DNA of 64,000 nucleotides from Fulvivirga lutea (GCF_017068455.1 NZ_CP070608.1:1779488-1843487); one strand, 5' to 3'. Shown: positions 42,859 through 52,079, counted from the first letter of the stretch. Translations and numbers: made by a program. The notes: generated from the letters alone by a model not told the origin.

Positions 42859-43530
42859 TTGGCAGGAAAACTGAACCTCATCTTTTCTTACAAATTTGAA
42901 CTATCAATATGGAAATATGTCATTAGTCAATCTGGTACTTTTTTAGTCTTCGAATTACGCTCTGATAAATCAGATGAAGTTAGGTTTACTTATTATGATT
43001 TAGTAGAGAAACGACTAGTTGAAATTAATCTTAATGAATCAGATTTTAGAACAACATTGTTTGAAATAGAGGAAGATCAGATTTACTTTAAAAAGTATGA
43101 TGCTGGTGCAAATCCGGTTATTCAATCAATATTAAGTTGGGATCGCAACTTAGCTAGCACAAAAGTATTACCTTCAGATACAAATGTAAACCGTACCGAA
43201 AATAGATTAATATCTCCATCGTTATATACGGCCATCAATGAGCATTATCCATTACTCGTTTCATTTATAAAATCATTAACAAATGATGAGCCCAATAATA
43301 AAGGAATTGAATATTTGGAATGGAACGATTATGTGGTGGTTTCGTATTACACTGGAGAAAAAAGCATGGCTAACTTTTTGCTTGTAGTGAATAATAATAA
43401 GGAAATTGTCGTTCATGAACAGCTGGGAATTAATCTTTTGGGAATCGGGCAGGATACGTTCACAGTTGACGGTAACAAGCTTATATTTGTAAAAGATAAT
43501 TGTGAGATTTTTATATATCAATATGAATAA
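42859..43530 (+). CDS. Conserved protein, possibly DUF4905, TTG start
   Basis: 223 aa, beta-rich, no signal peptide or membrane segment. Seen: LNLIFSYKFELSIWKYVIS, SGTFLVFELRS, YDLVEKRLVEI, IEYLEWNDYVVVSYY and a KLIFVKDNCEIFIYQ end. This pattern (repeated short strands, W/Y-rich) suggests a propeller-like fold and matches what I remember of DUF4905, tentatively. No ATG is in frame near the N-terminus; TTG 42859, behind a -7 box at 42829, is the best start. Overlaps the LysM gene by 8 bases. Confidence 0.65.
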   Translation: MAGKLNLIFSYKFELSIWKYVISQSGTFLVFELRSDKSDEVRFTYYDLVEKRLVEINLNESDFRTTLFEIEEDQIYFKKYDAGANPVIQSILSWDRNLASTKVLPSDTNVNRTENRLISPSLYTAINEHYPLLVSFIKSLTNDEPNNKGIEYLEWNDYVVVSYYTGEKSMANFLLVVNNNKEIVVHEQLGINLLGIGQDTFTVDGNKLIFVKDNCEIFIYQYE

Positions 43531-44665
43531 GATGCGTAGTTTTTTCATTCTACTTTTTTGCGCAGTAGGTCATTTTGTTTTAGCTGAGTCAGTTTTAATA
43601 GATTCAATAGGTCATAAAACTGAAAATGGTACTGAATACATAGTTCATCAAGTTGAGGACGATGAAACACTTTACTCGCTTTCAAGAAAGTATGATGTAC
43701 CTATTTATGAAATTATTAAGCATAACCCTCCAACTGAATTTGGCTTAGAAAAAGGTCAAATTTTGAGAATTCCCAGATTAGCGAAAAAAGAGGCAAAGAA
43801 AGAAGCCACGTTGGCCATCATCAGAGATGAAGAACCACAGGTAGAGCAACAAACAGAAGCAGTGGCCAAGCCCCCAATGAGAGAAGAAAGGCCTCCTGTA
43901 GAAGTTAAAACTAATACGGAAGAAGTAAAACACATTGTGGAAGAAAAGCAAACGCTATTTTCAATCTCGAGAATATATGATGTGAAAGTAGATGAGATAA
44001 AATCATGGAACGGACTTACTTCCAATAGTCTGGATATTGGTCAGGTGCTTATAATCAGGAAAGGCAAAAAACAAGAAACTACTGGTATTAGCTTCTCTGC
44101 CAAACAGCACGAGGTGAAACCATCGGAGACATTATTTTCTATTTCAAGAATGTACAATGTTACCGTGACGGATATCAAAAATTGGAATTCGCTAGTGTCT
44201 AATGAAATAAGTATTGGGCAAATGCTATTTGTGGAAAAACCGGTGGCAGCAGATACTGCGGTAGTACAAAAGCCAAAGGAAGAATCAGTTAACACCAATA
44301 CACCGGTTAAGGTAACGATCAACGAGCCTAAAGAAGAAATAGAGTCTATTGACACCACACGATACAATGTTAAACCATTACCCACACCTAATTTTGAAGA
44401 AATTATTGAGTCAGGCTTAGCCGAGCAGATTGAAGGCTCATCAAATAACAGAAAGTATCTTGCTCTACACAAATCAGCCAAAATAGGTACGATCATTAAG
44501 GTGAAAAACGAAATGAACGATCAGGAGGTGTTTGTTCGTGTGATAGGGCCATTACCGAAAACGAGTGTGAATGATAACATGGTCATTAAAATATCAAAAA
44601 CTGCTTATGAGCGCCTTGGTGCCATTGACCCACGCTTTAGAGTCACTATCTCTTATATCCCGTAA
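43523..44665 (+). CDS. Secreted protein with three LysM domains and RlpA-like C-terminus
   Basis: 380 aa from ATG 43523, which overlaps the upstream stop (ATGAATAA). Signal peptide to about VLA/ES. Three LysM peptidoglycan-binding domains: HQVEDDETLYSLSRKYDVP, HIVEEKQTLFSISRIYDVK and HEVKPSETLFSISRMYNV, each closing with a (K/I)GQxLxI(P/R)-type end. A Pro/Glu/Lys-rich linker follows, then a double-psi barrel-like domain of about 75 residues (ALHKSAKIGTIIKVKNE ... VFVRVIGPLPKT), as in RlpA. Likely a periplasmic wall-associated protein. Coupled on both sides. Confidence 0.87.
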   Translation: MNKMRSFFILLFCAVGHFVLAESVLIDSIGHKTENGTEYIVHQVEDDETLYSLSRKYDVPIYEIIKHNPPTEFGLEKGQILRIPRLAKKEAKKEATLAIIRDEEPQVEQQTEAVAKPPMREERPPVEVKTNTEEVKHIVEEKQTLFSISRIYDVKVDEIKSWNGLTSNSLDIGQVLIIRKGKKQETTGISFSAKQHEVKPSETLFSISRMYNVTVTDIKNWNSLVSNEISIGQMLFVEKPVAADTAVVQKPKEESVNTNTPVKVTINEPKEEIESIDTTRYNVKPLPTPNFEEIIESGLAEQIEGSSNNRKYLALHKSAKIGTIIKVKNEMNDQEVFVRVIGPLPKTSVNDNMVIKISKTAYERLGAIDPRFRVTISYIP

Positions 44666-45435
44666 TGACGGACGAACTCAAAGAGTTTCTAAATTATAAG
44701 GTTGAAGAATATAACCAGCCAGGTTTTATTGTTAACGATCCTATTTCTATACCGCATAGATTCACTAAAAAACAAGATATAGAAATTTCAGGATTTTGGG
44801 CTGCTACCTTAGCATGGGGACAACGCATTACCATCATTAATAAATGCACGGAGCTTTTTGTTTTAATGGATAATGCTCCACACGATTTTATCCTCAATCA
44901 TCAGGATAGTGACTTGAAGCGATTTGAAAATTTCAAGCACAGAACCTTTAATGCAACTGATACACTCTATTTTATTGAGTATTTTAAAAATTTATATCAG
45001 CAATACGATAGTTTGGAAAGCGCTTTTATCATTGGGATAGATCAACATTCTAAAAATGTAGAAGCAGGCCTATCTTATTTCAGAGAACAATTTTTCGCTT
45101 TACCTTTTGCTCCTGAAAGAACCAAAAAACACGTGGCTTCACCATCCAGAAATTCTGCTTGTAAGCGTATAAACATGTTTTTAAGATGGATGGTAAGAAA
45201 GGATAACAAAGGCGTGGATTTTGGGATATGGAATAAGATTAAACCATCTCAGTTGGTTTGTCCATGTGATTTACATGTTGATAGAGTAGCCAGAAAACTA
45301 GGGCTAATTACCAGAAAACAAACCGATTGGCAAACAGCTGTTGAGTTAACTGAAAAACTAAAAGAGCTGGATCCAACCGATCCTGTGAAATATGACTTCG
45401 CCTTGTTTGGGCTGGGGGTGGAGGAGAAGTTTTAG
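44665..45435 (+). CDS. TIGR02757 family protein
   Basis: 256 aa conserved Bacteroidota protein of unknown function. FIVNDPISIPHRFTKKQDIE, SGFWAATLAWGQR, CKRINMFLRWMVRKD and CPCDLHVDRVARKLGL are the family blocks; the last two recall the helical part of DNA glycosylase-like (HhH) folds, but no activity is established. The ATG shares one base with the LysM gene stop, so the three genes from 42859 form one coupled operon. Confidence 0.9.
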   Translation: MTDELKEFLNYKVEEYNQPGFIVNDPISIPHRFTKKQDIEISGFWAATLAWGQRITIINKCTELFVLMDNAPHDFILNHQDSDLKRFENFKHRTFNATDTLYFIEYFKNLYQQYDSLESAFIIGIDQHSKNVEAGLSYFREQFFALPFAPERTKKHVASPSRNSACKRINMFLRWMVRKDNKGVDFGIWNKIKPSQLVCPCDLHVDRVARKLGLITRKQTDWQTAVELTEKLKELDPTDPVKYDFALFGLGVEEKF

Positions 45436-45450
45436 ATATTTACTTAGTTC

Positions 45451-45464
45451 CCCTCTCAAGAGGG
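45451..45464. terminator. Short hairpin between converging TIGR02757 and pyrE genes
   Basis: CCCTCT-CA-AGAGGG with only a two-base loop as drawn, followed by a weak purine-rich tail on the plus strand and TTTCTC on the minus side. Position between converging genes suggests a terminator, but the T-runs are poor. Confidence 0.4.
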
Positions 45465-45483
45465 AGAGAAAAATAGGTATTAT

Positions 45484-46137
45484 TTAGCCCCAATTGGCCG
45501 GATCTTGTCTCCAATCCTTTAGTGTATCCACCTCATTTTGTTTGATATAACCTATTTCCAATGCCTTCTCAATCATAGCACTATAGTTACTCAAACAAAC
45601 AAGACGAACATTCTTACTTTCAAAGTTTTGCTTGGCTAAATCAAATCCATAGGTGAAAATAGCCGCCATGCCGAGCACCTTAAAACCAGCTGCAATCAAA
45701 TCATCCGATGCTTTAAGAGAACTTCCACCTGTAGAAACCAAATCCTCAATAACCACCACTTTTTGGCCCGGTGTTACCTTTCCTTCAATCATGTTTTCCA
45801 TTCCATGACCCTTAGGTTTTGAACGAACATATATAAATGGTAAACCAAGTTCTTCTGCCACTAAAGCACCTTGTGGTATGCCAGCTGTTGCCACTCCCGC
45901 AATACATTCTACTTCAGGGTAGTTACTTTTAATGGCCTTAGCCAGTTCATTTTTAATAAATGTCCTTATTTCTGGAAATGACAGCGACAAGCGGTTGTCA
46001 CAATAGATTGGTGATTTCCAACCAGAAGCCCATGTAAATGGTTCTTGTGGCTTTAATTTGATGGCTCCTATTTCCAGAAGCTTACTGGCAATTTCTAATT
46101 CTGTTGACTTAGCTGACATGGTTGCGAAATTATTCAT
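45484..46137 (-). CDS. pyrE: Orotate phosphoribosyltransferase PyrE
   Basis: Converts orotate and PRPP to orotidine monophosphate in pyrimidine synthesis. Seen: PFTWASGWKSPIYCDNRL, IAGVATAGIPQGALVAEEL, FIYVRSKPKGHG (substrate loop) and the PRPP site VVVIEDLVSTGGSSL. About 217 aa from ATG 46137; a later ATG at 46119 (MSAKSTELEIA) is equally possible, and a TTG at 46149 less so. Single gene, divergent from the NUDIX gene. Confidence 0.96.
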   Translation of the reverse strand: MNNFATMSAKSTELEIASKLLEIGAIKLKPQEPFTWASGWKSPIYCDNRLSLSFPEIRTFIKNELAKAIKSNYPEVECIAGVATAGIPQGALVAEELGLPFIYVRSKPKGHGMENMIEGKVTPGQKVVVIEDLVSTGGSSLKASDDLIAAGFKVLGMAAIFTYGFDLAKQNFESKNVRLVCLSNYSAMIEKALEIGYIKQNEVDTLKDWRQDPANWG

Positions 46138-46212
46138 TAAAAAAATCAATATCTATTGGCACGCTAATAAATTTTACATTCATTTGTGAGTCATAATCAT
46201 TAATAAAAATAG

Positions 46213-46932
46213 ATGAATCTCTTCATCAACGACATTCCCGTTCAGATTTTAGATGCTCTTCATAAACCTGATAAAAGGGATTTTAATACCATAATCAATG
46301 CTGAAGTTGAGCCAATTACTAAGGCCAAGCTTTTACATCGTGTGTGGGTAAAGAATGCTAAAATTGATGAAATAGAGAAGATTTTAGATGTGTTAGACAC
46401 CACGAGCCTAAGTGGCCTTATTTCGCTCACACTAACGGTAGAGCATTATGATATAGTAAAGACTTTTCTCAAAAAGAAATTTAAAATCATAAAAGCTGCC
46501 GGAGGTTTAGTGCGCAAAAAGGATAAAATACTAATGATTTACAGGCTTAAAAAGTGGGATTTACCGAAAGGTAAATTTGAAAAAGATGAAAAGCCTAAAC
46601 AAGCGGCTCAACGCGAAGTAGAGGAGGAGTGTAATATTAAAGTGAATCTACGTGAAAAGATTTGCACTACCTGGCACACTTATACCATGAAAAAGAAGCA
46701 AATTCTTAAGAAAACAACATGGTACTCAATGGATATTGTCAGAGATAAAGATATGATGCCTCAAATTGAAGAAGATATTGAGGAAGTAAGGTGGATGACA
46801 CCAAAAGAAGTTTTTCATGCCTTAGAGCATTCCTATAAATCAATAAGTTTTGTTTTTGACCGATACTTTGCGCAGGAAAAAGAGAAGGCCAGAATAAAGG
46901 AAGAAGCGGAAAAGACTCAATCTAACGTATAA
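46213..46932 (+). CDS. NUDIX hydrolase with N-terminal extension
   Basis: 239 aa. The Nudix box is GKFEKDEKPKQAAQ followed by REVEEECNI, matching Gx5Ex7REUxEE with Cys for the last Gly. The domain runs from about 95 to 215 (AAGGLVRKKDKILMIYR ... EEDIEEVRWMTPKEV). The first 90 residues are unrecognised but conserved-looking (MNLFINDIPVQIL). Nudix enzymes cleave nucleoside diphosphate derivatives; no substrate can be named. The 3' end overlaps the converging coaD by 16 bases. Confidence 0.9.
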   Translation: MNLFINDIPVQILDALHKPDKRDFNTIINAEVEPITKAKLLHRVWVKNAKIDEIEKILDVLDTTSLSGLISLTLTVEHYDIVKTFLKKKFKIIKAAGGLVRKKDKILMIYRLKKWDLPKGKFEKDEKPKQAAQREVEEECNIKVNLREKICTTWHTYTMKKKQILKKTTWYSMDIVRDKDMMPQIEEDIEEVRWMTPKEVFHALEHSYKSISFVFDRYFAQEKEKARIKEEAEKTQSNV

Positions 46933-47375
46933 GGCAAAAATTCTTCTACACCACCCTTATATTTATGAACCTCCCGAATAATTGATGAGCTGATAGCTGC
47001 AAACTGTGGCGATGTGATGAGAAAAACAGACTCTAATTCATCATTCAGATATCTATTTACCTGAGCGATACTGTTTTCGTACTCAAAGTCAGTAGTATTT
47101 CTTAATCCCCTTAATAAGAATTTAGCGTCATGCTTTTTGGCTAATTGAGCTGTTAGTTCATTATAAACGATAACACTGACATTGGGGTGGTTCTCAAACG
47201 TCTTTTCGATGTAGCCCACCATCTTATCGATATCAAAATATCGATTATGCTTGTTGCTGTTATGACCAATTCCAATAATAATTTCATCGAAAAGCTCTAA
47301 TCCTCTTAATACAATGTCTTCGTGCCCTTTTGTAAAGGGATCAAAGGAACCGGGAAAAATAGCGACTTTTTTCAT
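46917..47375 (-). CDS. coaD: Phosphopantetheine adenylyltransferase CoaD
   Basis: 152 aa, penultimate step of coenzyme A synthesis (ATP + 4'-phosphopantetheine to dephospho-CoA). Seen: IFPGSFDPFTKGHEDIV with the TxGH nucleotide motif, LLRGLRNTTDFEYE and the SSSIIREVHKYKG end (ISSTxIR-type). Last gene of a three-gene reverse-strand operon with DUF3822 and a membrane protein; the coaD-DUF3822 pairing is usual in Bacteroidota. Confidence 0.97.
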   Translation of the reverse strand: MKKVAIFPGSFDPFTKGHEDIVLRGLELFDEIIIGIGHNSNKHNRYFDIDKMVGYIEKTFENHPNVSVIVYNELTAQLAKKHDAKFLLRGLRNTTDFEYENSIAQVNRYLNDELESVFLITSPQFAAISSSIIREVHKYKGGVEEFLPYTLD

Positions 47376-47385
47376 TTAGAATCGA

Positions 47386-48273
47386 TCAGGAGCACAAGTG
47401 TATGCTGTATAAATCTAAGAAGTGGTGATCTTGTACTTCATCGAAAACAAAGCCATATTTTAAATATTCAGGCCTGTCGCCAAATGAAATGTTTTTGATG
47501 TACTTGTAAAACTCATTGTAATGAGGCGATTGCTTACCAATGTAGCCCCACATAACCACCTCTGTATTTTTTTGTGATTTACTTAATCCATTGATAACTA
47601 ATAAGATATACCTGATATACTCGTTAAACTGCTTAATTGTAAACTGATTATAATATTCTAACTCACCGTTTTTTAATGAGAGAATGTGCAGTTTAAAACG
47701 ATCTATGTATAGATAAATAGAATCCTTTTTATTGCTTTTAGAAAAGTTAATTACTCCTTCAATCAAAGAGCTTGACTGATGAACAAAGCCAATTTCAGCA
47801 TTTGGATATAACTGATTTAACCAGTTGTAAATTATTTTGCTAATCGCAAAAACGCAGATGGCGTCTGATTGTATGTGCTTGTAATAAAGTACTTCTTCGG
47901 TCTCTGTGTTGATCTTTGAATTAAGTTTCAAATAATCAACAACTGCTTCTTTCACAAATAATGAAGAAGGAACAAGCGAAAACTTGGTGTTTTTTATACT
48001 AACCTTTACAGTTTTCCAGAAGCCTGCCATAAGCAAATGATGCCCCTCAAAAAGAGAAGCAAGCATTTGCTGAAGTTCTTTATAAGTTTTAACGCTTGCT
48101 AAAACATAATCCTCTAAGAGTAATACCCTATTGTTTGTGGAATCAATAATCGAAACTTGTAAGTCTCTAACTCCAATTTGAAGCAACAGGTTGTATTGAT
48201 GCAAGTTGTCTACATCAAACTTCGCATCCTTAATCTTTTTAATTAGCTTATAACCTGCTGTTGTCGTATTCAA
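47386..48273 (-). CDS. DUF3822 family protein, TTG start
   Basis: 295 aa. Conserved Bacteroidota protein found next to coaD; the fold resembles the ASKHA (actin-like) superfamily: YNLLLQIGVRDLQVSIID near the N-terminus, FALVP-type strand here as KFSLVPSSLF, VFAISKIIYNWL, SIYLYIDRFKLHIL and EVVMWGYIG. Function unknown. No ATG lies near the N-terminus; TTG 48273 gives LNTTTAGYKL as the start. Four bases downstream of the membrane protein gene and ten upstream of coaD. Confidence 0.85.
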   Translation of the reverse strand: MNTTTAGYKLIKKIKDAKFDVDNLHQYNLLLQIGVRDLQVSIIDSTNNRVLLLEDYVLASVKTYKELQQMLASLFEGHHLLMAGFWKTVKVSIKNTKFSLVPSSLFVKEAVVDYLKLNSKINTETEEVLYYKHIQSDAICVFAISKIIYNWLNQLYPNAEIGFVHQSSSLIEGVINFSKSNKKDSIYLYIDRFKLHILSLKNGELEYYNQFTIKQFNEYIRYILLVINGLSKSQKNTEVVMWGYIGKQSPHYNEFYKYIKNISFGDRPEYLKYGFVFDEVQDHHFLDLYSIHLCS

Positions 48274-48277
48274 TGAA

Positions 48278-49087
48278 TTATTCCCAGTTACCTGAAGTAG
48301 TTACATCTGTTTTAGAACCAAATCTCAATGGTTTTCTATTCTTAGACTCATTATCTTCCTTACGAGTAGGGTCAAATGGTTTTGGGTTCTTTACTTCAAT
48401 AACATCCACGAAAAGATTGCTTCTTTCAATCTCATCTGCATAAATATCGAATTTAACGTCTTCATAACCAGGTACATATGCAATTCTGCTTATGTCAATA
48501 TTAGGATCAAATTTAATTTCTTCTAAAGACATCAAAAGGTCGCCTTTTGTAATCTGAGCACCAGGCTGATATCTTTTTCTACTTTTAACTTTACCAGACT
48601 CTTTGAATTTATGGGTAACGTTTTTACCATTTTGATTTAACACGTAAGCCGGAGAACCTTTAACAGCGTCATCACCGGGAGCAGCTTCAAACCTTACGAA
48701 TACACCATCATTGGCGGCATTAACGTTATGGGTAGTTTTAAAAATTCTTTCTTTAGCAGTGATAATTCCCAAAGTATCGTAAGTTATAATACTACTATCA
48801 GCACCATAGCTTAAAGTAACAACTCTTTCTTTTTTCTGAATAATTGGAAATTTACCATTCTCGATAAAATCTATTAGTTTATCCCAATCGCTTGTATAAT
48901 TACCATGTACTTCCTGGTAAACGATTTCAGCTTCTCTGATAAATTGCAATTTTTTAATGACAGCTGCTTCTCTTTCTGATATTAAAGCTCTCTCATCCAT
49001 CGTGGATTTTACGCTATTAACAAGGAAAGCACCCATGCCTAAACTGGCAACTAAGAAAACAATAGATAAAATTTTAGTAACGTTCAT
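48278..49087 (-). CDS. Single-pass membrane protein of unknown function
   Basis: 269 aa. N-terminal membrane segment (residues 5-27, KILSIVFLVASLGMGAFLV), then a helical stretch (DERALISEREAAVIKKLQ) with IREAEIVYQEVHGNYTSDWD, which resembles the start of type II pseudopilin-like proteins, and a beta-rich C-terminal part. No known family. First gene of the operon with DUF3822 and coaD, spacing four bases. Confidence 0.7.
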   Translation of the reverse strand: MNVTKILSIVFLVASLGMGAFLVNSVKSTMDERALISEREAAVIKKLQFIREAEIVYQEVHGNYTSDWDKLIDFIENGKFPIIQKKERVVTLSYGADSSIITYDTLGIITAKERIFKTTHNVNAANDGVFVRFEAAPGDDAVKGSPAYVLNQNGKNVTHKFKESGKVKSRKRYQPGAQITKGDLLMSLEEIKFDPNIDISRIAYVPGYEDVKFDIYADEIERSNLFVDVIEVKNPKPFDPTRKEDNESKNRKPLRFGSKTDVTTSGNWE

Positions 49088-49163
49088 TAGTATTTATTTT
49101 AGAATGCAATTATAAGTCTTTTGAAAAGTAAAACATAATGATTTTACTCGCTAATTACCGCAA

Positions 49164-49646
49164 TTATTGCCATAATTTAAAATAGCCCCTAAGATTTAAT
49201 AGTTTATTTTCTGATAAATTCTTGTGTAAAATAGTATGCTTTTTTGAAATAGGTAATTCACTTAATTCCTTAAAAGTCACAAATCGCACATCTTGTATAA
49301 TTTGTTCATTCTGATCATGCTCGGGATCAAACCCTATTTTTGGTTCAAAGTCATTTAAATCAATGGCAAAGAATAACTCAATGGCGTGTAGTGGGTTCTT
49401 GTAATATTCATTTACAAATAGAAATTCTTTTACCCGACAGGTTAAGCCAGTCTCTTCTTTTATCTCTCTGTTCAAAGTTTTTTCTGCGTTTTCACCGAAA
49501 ATCATCCCACCTCCAGGTGGCGACCAAAACTCGTTTTCTGAATTAAGTCCTTTGTGATTTACAAGCAGTATGGAGTCATTTTGAACACATATGCCACATA
49601 CTCGAATTCTAACTTTATCACCATAGGTTTTATTAACAACATCCAT
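49164..49646 (-). CDS. NUDIX hydrolase
   Basis: 160 aa. Complete Nudix box GGMIFGENAEKTLNREIKEE followed by TGL. RICGICVQNDSILLVNH is the first strand and FVTFKELSELP the usual C-terminal helix. Small single-domain family member of unknown substrate. Single gene between the coaD operon and a divergent thioesterase gene. Confidence 0.92.
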   Translation of the reverse strand: MDVVNKTYGDKVRIRVCGICVQNDSILLVNHKGLNSENEFWSPPGGGMIFGENAEKTLNREIKEETGLTCRVKEFLFVNEYYKNPLHAIELFFAIDLNDFEPKIGFDPEHDQNEQIIQDVRFVTFKELSELPISKKHTILHKNLSENKLLNLRGYFKLWQ

Positions 49647-49702
49647 ACAATAATATTATTCAATATATTCTGATATGAAAAGGCTTCGGCATAATGTTCT
49701 TT

Positions 49703-49710
49703 TATATTTG
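49703..49710 (+). promoter_or_regulatory. -7 promoter box of the thioesterase gene
   Basis: TATATTTG, a perfect TAnnTTTG match, 16 bases before the ATG at 49727. Because it lies inside the longer open frame starting at 49694, it decides for the later start. Confidence 0.55.
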
Positions 49711-49726
49711 TGCAAATTCTAATAGT

Positions 49727-50170
49727 ATGCAAGTTTTCAATCCTGATTATAAAAGTCTCATTAAGCAACATCTGGAAAAGCAGCACTTCATGAAGCATAT
49801 TGGCTTTCAATTAAGTGTGATAGAACCTGGTATCATGGAAGGTACATTAAAACTTGAAGAACATCACAAACAACAAAGAGGGTTTGCTCATGGAGGGTTG
49901 GTGGCTACGCTAGCAGATATTACGGCAGGGTTTGCAGCTTACTCATTAGTTCCACCAGAACATCATGTGGTAACAGGAGAACTGAAAATATCTTATCTCA
50001 ATCCTGGAGTAGGCGAGGAGCTTTATGCAAAAGGCTGGGTATTGAAACAGGGTAAGAAGATTAACTTTTGTGAAGCAGAAGTATGGAGTATTTCTGGTGA
50101 TGAAAGGGTATTGATAGCCAAAGCTTCCGCAAGTATGATTACCATATTTCCTGGAGATTTTAAGAAATAG
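49727..50170 (+). CDS. PaaI/hotdog-fold thioesterase
   Basis: 147 aa from ATG 49727 (MQVFNPDYKSL). An earlier ATG at 49694 is open but would place the -7 box within the gene. Hotdog block RGFAHGGLVATLADITAGFA carries the H-G-G and D catalytic pattern; VVTGELKISYLNPGVGEELYA follows (split at VVTGELKISYLNPG). Family enzymes hydrolyse acyl- or aryl-CoA thioesters. The stop TAG shares a base with the GTG start of the helicase gene. Confidence 0.88.
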   Translation: MQVFNPDYKSLIKQHLEKQHFMKHIGFQLSVIEPGIMEGTLKLEEHHKQQRGFAHGGLVATLADITAGFAAYSLVPPEHHVVTGELKISYLNPGVGEELYAKGWVLKQGKKINFCEAEVWSISGDERVLIAKASASMITIFPGDFKK

Positions 50171-51573
50171 TGCCTAAGCCTTCAGAAATATTAAAACAAA
50201 AATTTCCTTTTGAGCCAACATCTGATCAGGCTAGAGTTTTTGAGGCCATTGATACACTTATCGATTTGAAAGATGCTCTGGTTATAAAAGGATATGCAGG
50301 AACAGGTAAAACCACGTTGATAAGCACCCTGGTGCAGGTATTACCATTATTTAACTATAAGTACGTTTTGCTTGCACCTACAGGAAGAGCCGCCAAAGTA
50401 ATGGCTTCCTATTCAGGTAGAATGGCATTTACAATTCATAAACGTATTTACAAACAAGCGAATAAAGACGCATCGGGCCCAGTCTTTAAAAGGCAAAAAA
50501 ATTATTCTAAGAAGACGATTTTTATTATTGATGAGTCCTCGATGATCAACGAAGATGTTGGTTTTGGGAAAAAGGGTCTTCTGACCGATTTAATGGAGTA
50601 TGTTTTTTCAGAACCTACTAATAAGCTAATTCTGGTTGGTGATAACGCCCAGCTCCCTCCGGTAGGTCAGATTGATAGCCCGGCATTGGATATTAACGTT
50701 CTCACCTCAGATTATAAACTTGATGTTGTTGAAGTATTACTCACGGAGGTGATGCGTCAGGAGTTGGAATCAGGCATTTTGTATAATGCTACTAACTTGA
50801 GGCAAGAACTGGCTAATAAGGCGCCCAAGGTGGGTATTGACATATCCTTCTCTGACATTTTTAAAATGACAGGGCAAAAACTGGAGGATGGTATTCGATA
50901 TGCCTATGACAATGAAGGCGTTGAAAACACGGCCATTCTATGTCGCTCGAACAAAAATGCCAATGCTTACAATCAGTATATTCGAAATAGAATTTTTTTC
51001 TACGACTCCGAAATAGAGGCAGGAGAATACCTGATGATTGTGAGAAACAATTATTTGTTTGGCCCTGAGGAAATAGGTGGAGGATTTTTAGCCAATGGAG
51101 ATTTTGTGGAAGTTATGAAGATCGTCTCATTTGAAGAGATGCATGGCTTTAGGTTCGCCACATTGGAATTAAGACTAACAGATTATCCTGACTTGAGAGC
51201 TTTTGAAGCAAAAGTGATTTTAGATACTCTTCATTCAGAAACGCCTGCATTAATACAAGAGCAAAATGAGGCACTTTACCAAAGTGTAGCACTTGATTAT
51301 GCAGATTTGAAACAAAAAGACAAAAAGGAGGCGATGAAAACCGACCCCTACCTTAATGCATTGCAAATTAAATTTGCATATGCAATTACCTGTCATAAAG
51401 CACAGGGCGGGCAATGGCCTTTGGTATTTGTTGACCAGGGTTATTTAAAAGAGGAAACAGTAGATCATGATTTTATCAGATGGCTTTACACGGCCATTAC
51501 ACGAGCTACTAAGCAGTTGTTTCTTGTGAACTTCAATAGGCAGTTCTTCGTTAAAAGCTATCAGAAGTCTTAA
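50170..51573 (+). CDS. RecD-like superfamily 1 DNA helicase, GTG start
   Basis: 467 aa. Walker A GYAGTGKTTLISTL, LLAPTGRAAKVMAS (motif Ia), IFIIDESSMI (Walker B), ILVGDNAQLPPVGQ (motif III), and the C-terminal AITCHKAQGGQWPLVFVD and LYTAITRAT motifs (UvrD_C_2). This is the short AAA_30/RecD-like type found singly in Bacteroidota, without RecB/RecC. Likely ATP-dependent 5'-3' DNA helicase in repair or recombination (inference). GTG 50170 is the only reasonable start, in a TAGTG overlap with the thioesterase gene. Confidence 0.92.
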   Translation: MPKPSEILKQKFPFEPTSDQARVFEAIDTLIDLKDALVIKGYAGTGKTTLISTLVQVLPLFNYKYVLLAPTGRAAKVMASYSGRMAFTIHKRIYKQANKDASGPVFKRQKNYSKKTIFIIDESSMINEDVGFGKKGLLTDLMEYVFSEPTNKLILVGDNAQLPPVGQIDSPALDINVLTSDYKLDVVEVLLTEVMRQELESGILYNATNLRQELANKAPKVGIDISFSDIFKMTGQKLEDGIRYAYDNEGVENTAILCRSNKNANAYNQYIRNRIFFYDSEIEAGEYLMIVRNNYLFGPEEIGGGFLANGDFVEVMKIVSFEEMHGFRFATLELRLTDYPDLRAFEAKVILDTLHSETPALIQEQNEALYQSVALDYADLKQKDKKEAMKTDPYLNALQIKFAYAITCHKAQGGQWPLVFVDQGYLKEETVDHDFIRWLYTAITRATKQLFLVNFNRQFFVKSYQKS

Positions 51574-51599
51574 CGTTTTGTTAAAAACTAGCAAGATTA

Positions 51600-51628
51600 T
51601 TGTTTGTTTGTAGGTAAGATTATATTTG
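51600..51628 (+). promoter_or_regulatory. Promoter of the DUF1573 gene
   Basis: TTG (51600-51602), an 18-base spacer and TATATTTG (51621-51628), a near-consensus Bacteroidota promoter. The ATG is at 51651, leaving a leader of about 15 bases. Confidence 0.65.
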
Positions 51629-51650
51629 TAGACGAGTTAAATTAATAAGT

Positions 51651-52079
51651 ATGAAAACTTTTATAGTATTTATTTTCGGTGTGTTCATGATCTATGGTGC
51701 AGTAGCACAAGAAGCGAATGAAAATGTATCAGGTCCGGAAATCACATTTCAAGAAGAACAGTTTGATTTTGGTGACATACACCAAGGTGATAAGGTAGAA
51801 CATGTTTTTGCATTTGAAAATACAGGCACTGAGCCTTTGATTATTACAAATGTTCAAACTACTTGTGGCTGTACTGCTCCAAACTGGCCTAGAGATCCTG
51901 TAGCTCCAGGGCAGTCAAGTGAAATTAAGGTGGTATTTAACAGTACAGGTAAAATGGGGAGGCAGCACAAAGTGATAACTGTTGTGTCCAATGCAACCAC
52001 TCCAACCAGTAAAGTTGCCATCATCACAAACGTTTTACCGAAGGCCGAAGAAAAGCCGGTTCAGGAAAAAGGAAACTAA
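51651..52079 (+). CDS. DUF1573 domain-containing secreted protein
   Basis: 142 aa. Signal peptide (to about GAVAQ/E). DUF1573 Ig-like domain: FDFGDIHQGDKVEHVFAFEN, TGTEPLIITNVQTTCGCTAP and PVAPGQSSEIKVVFNSTGK. The TTCGCTAP motif is the family hallmark. Likely periplasmic or surface; function unknown. It has its own promoter at 51600. Its natural terminator (53479-53508) has been displaced by an insertion sequence beginning 11 bases after the stop. Confidence 0.9.
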   Translation: MKTFIVFIFGVFMIYGAVAQEANENVSGPEITFQEEQFDFGDIHQGDKVEHVFAFENTGTEPLIITNVQTTCGCTAPNWPRDPVAPGQSSEIKVVFNSTGKMGRQHKVITVVSNATTPTSKVAIITNVLPKAEEKPVQEKGN

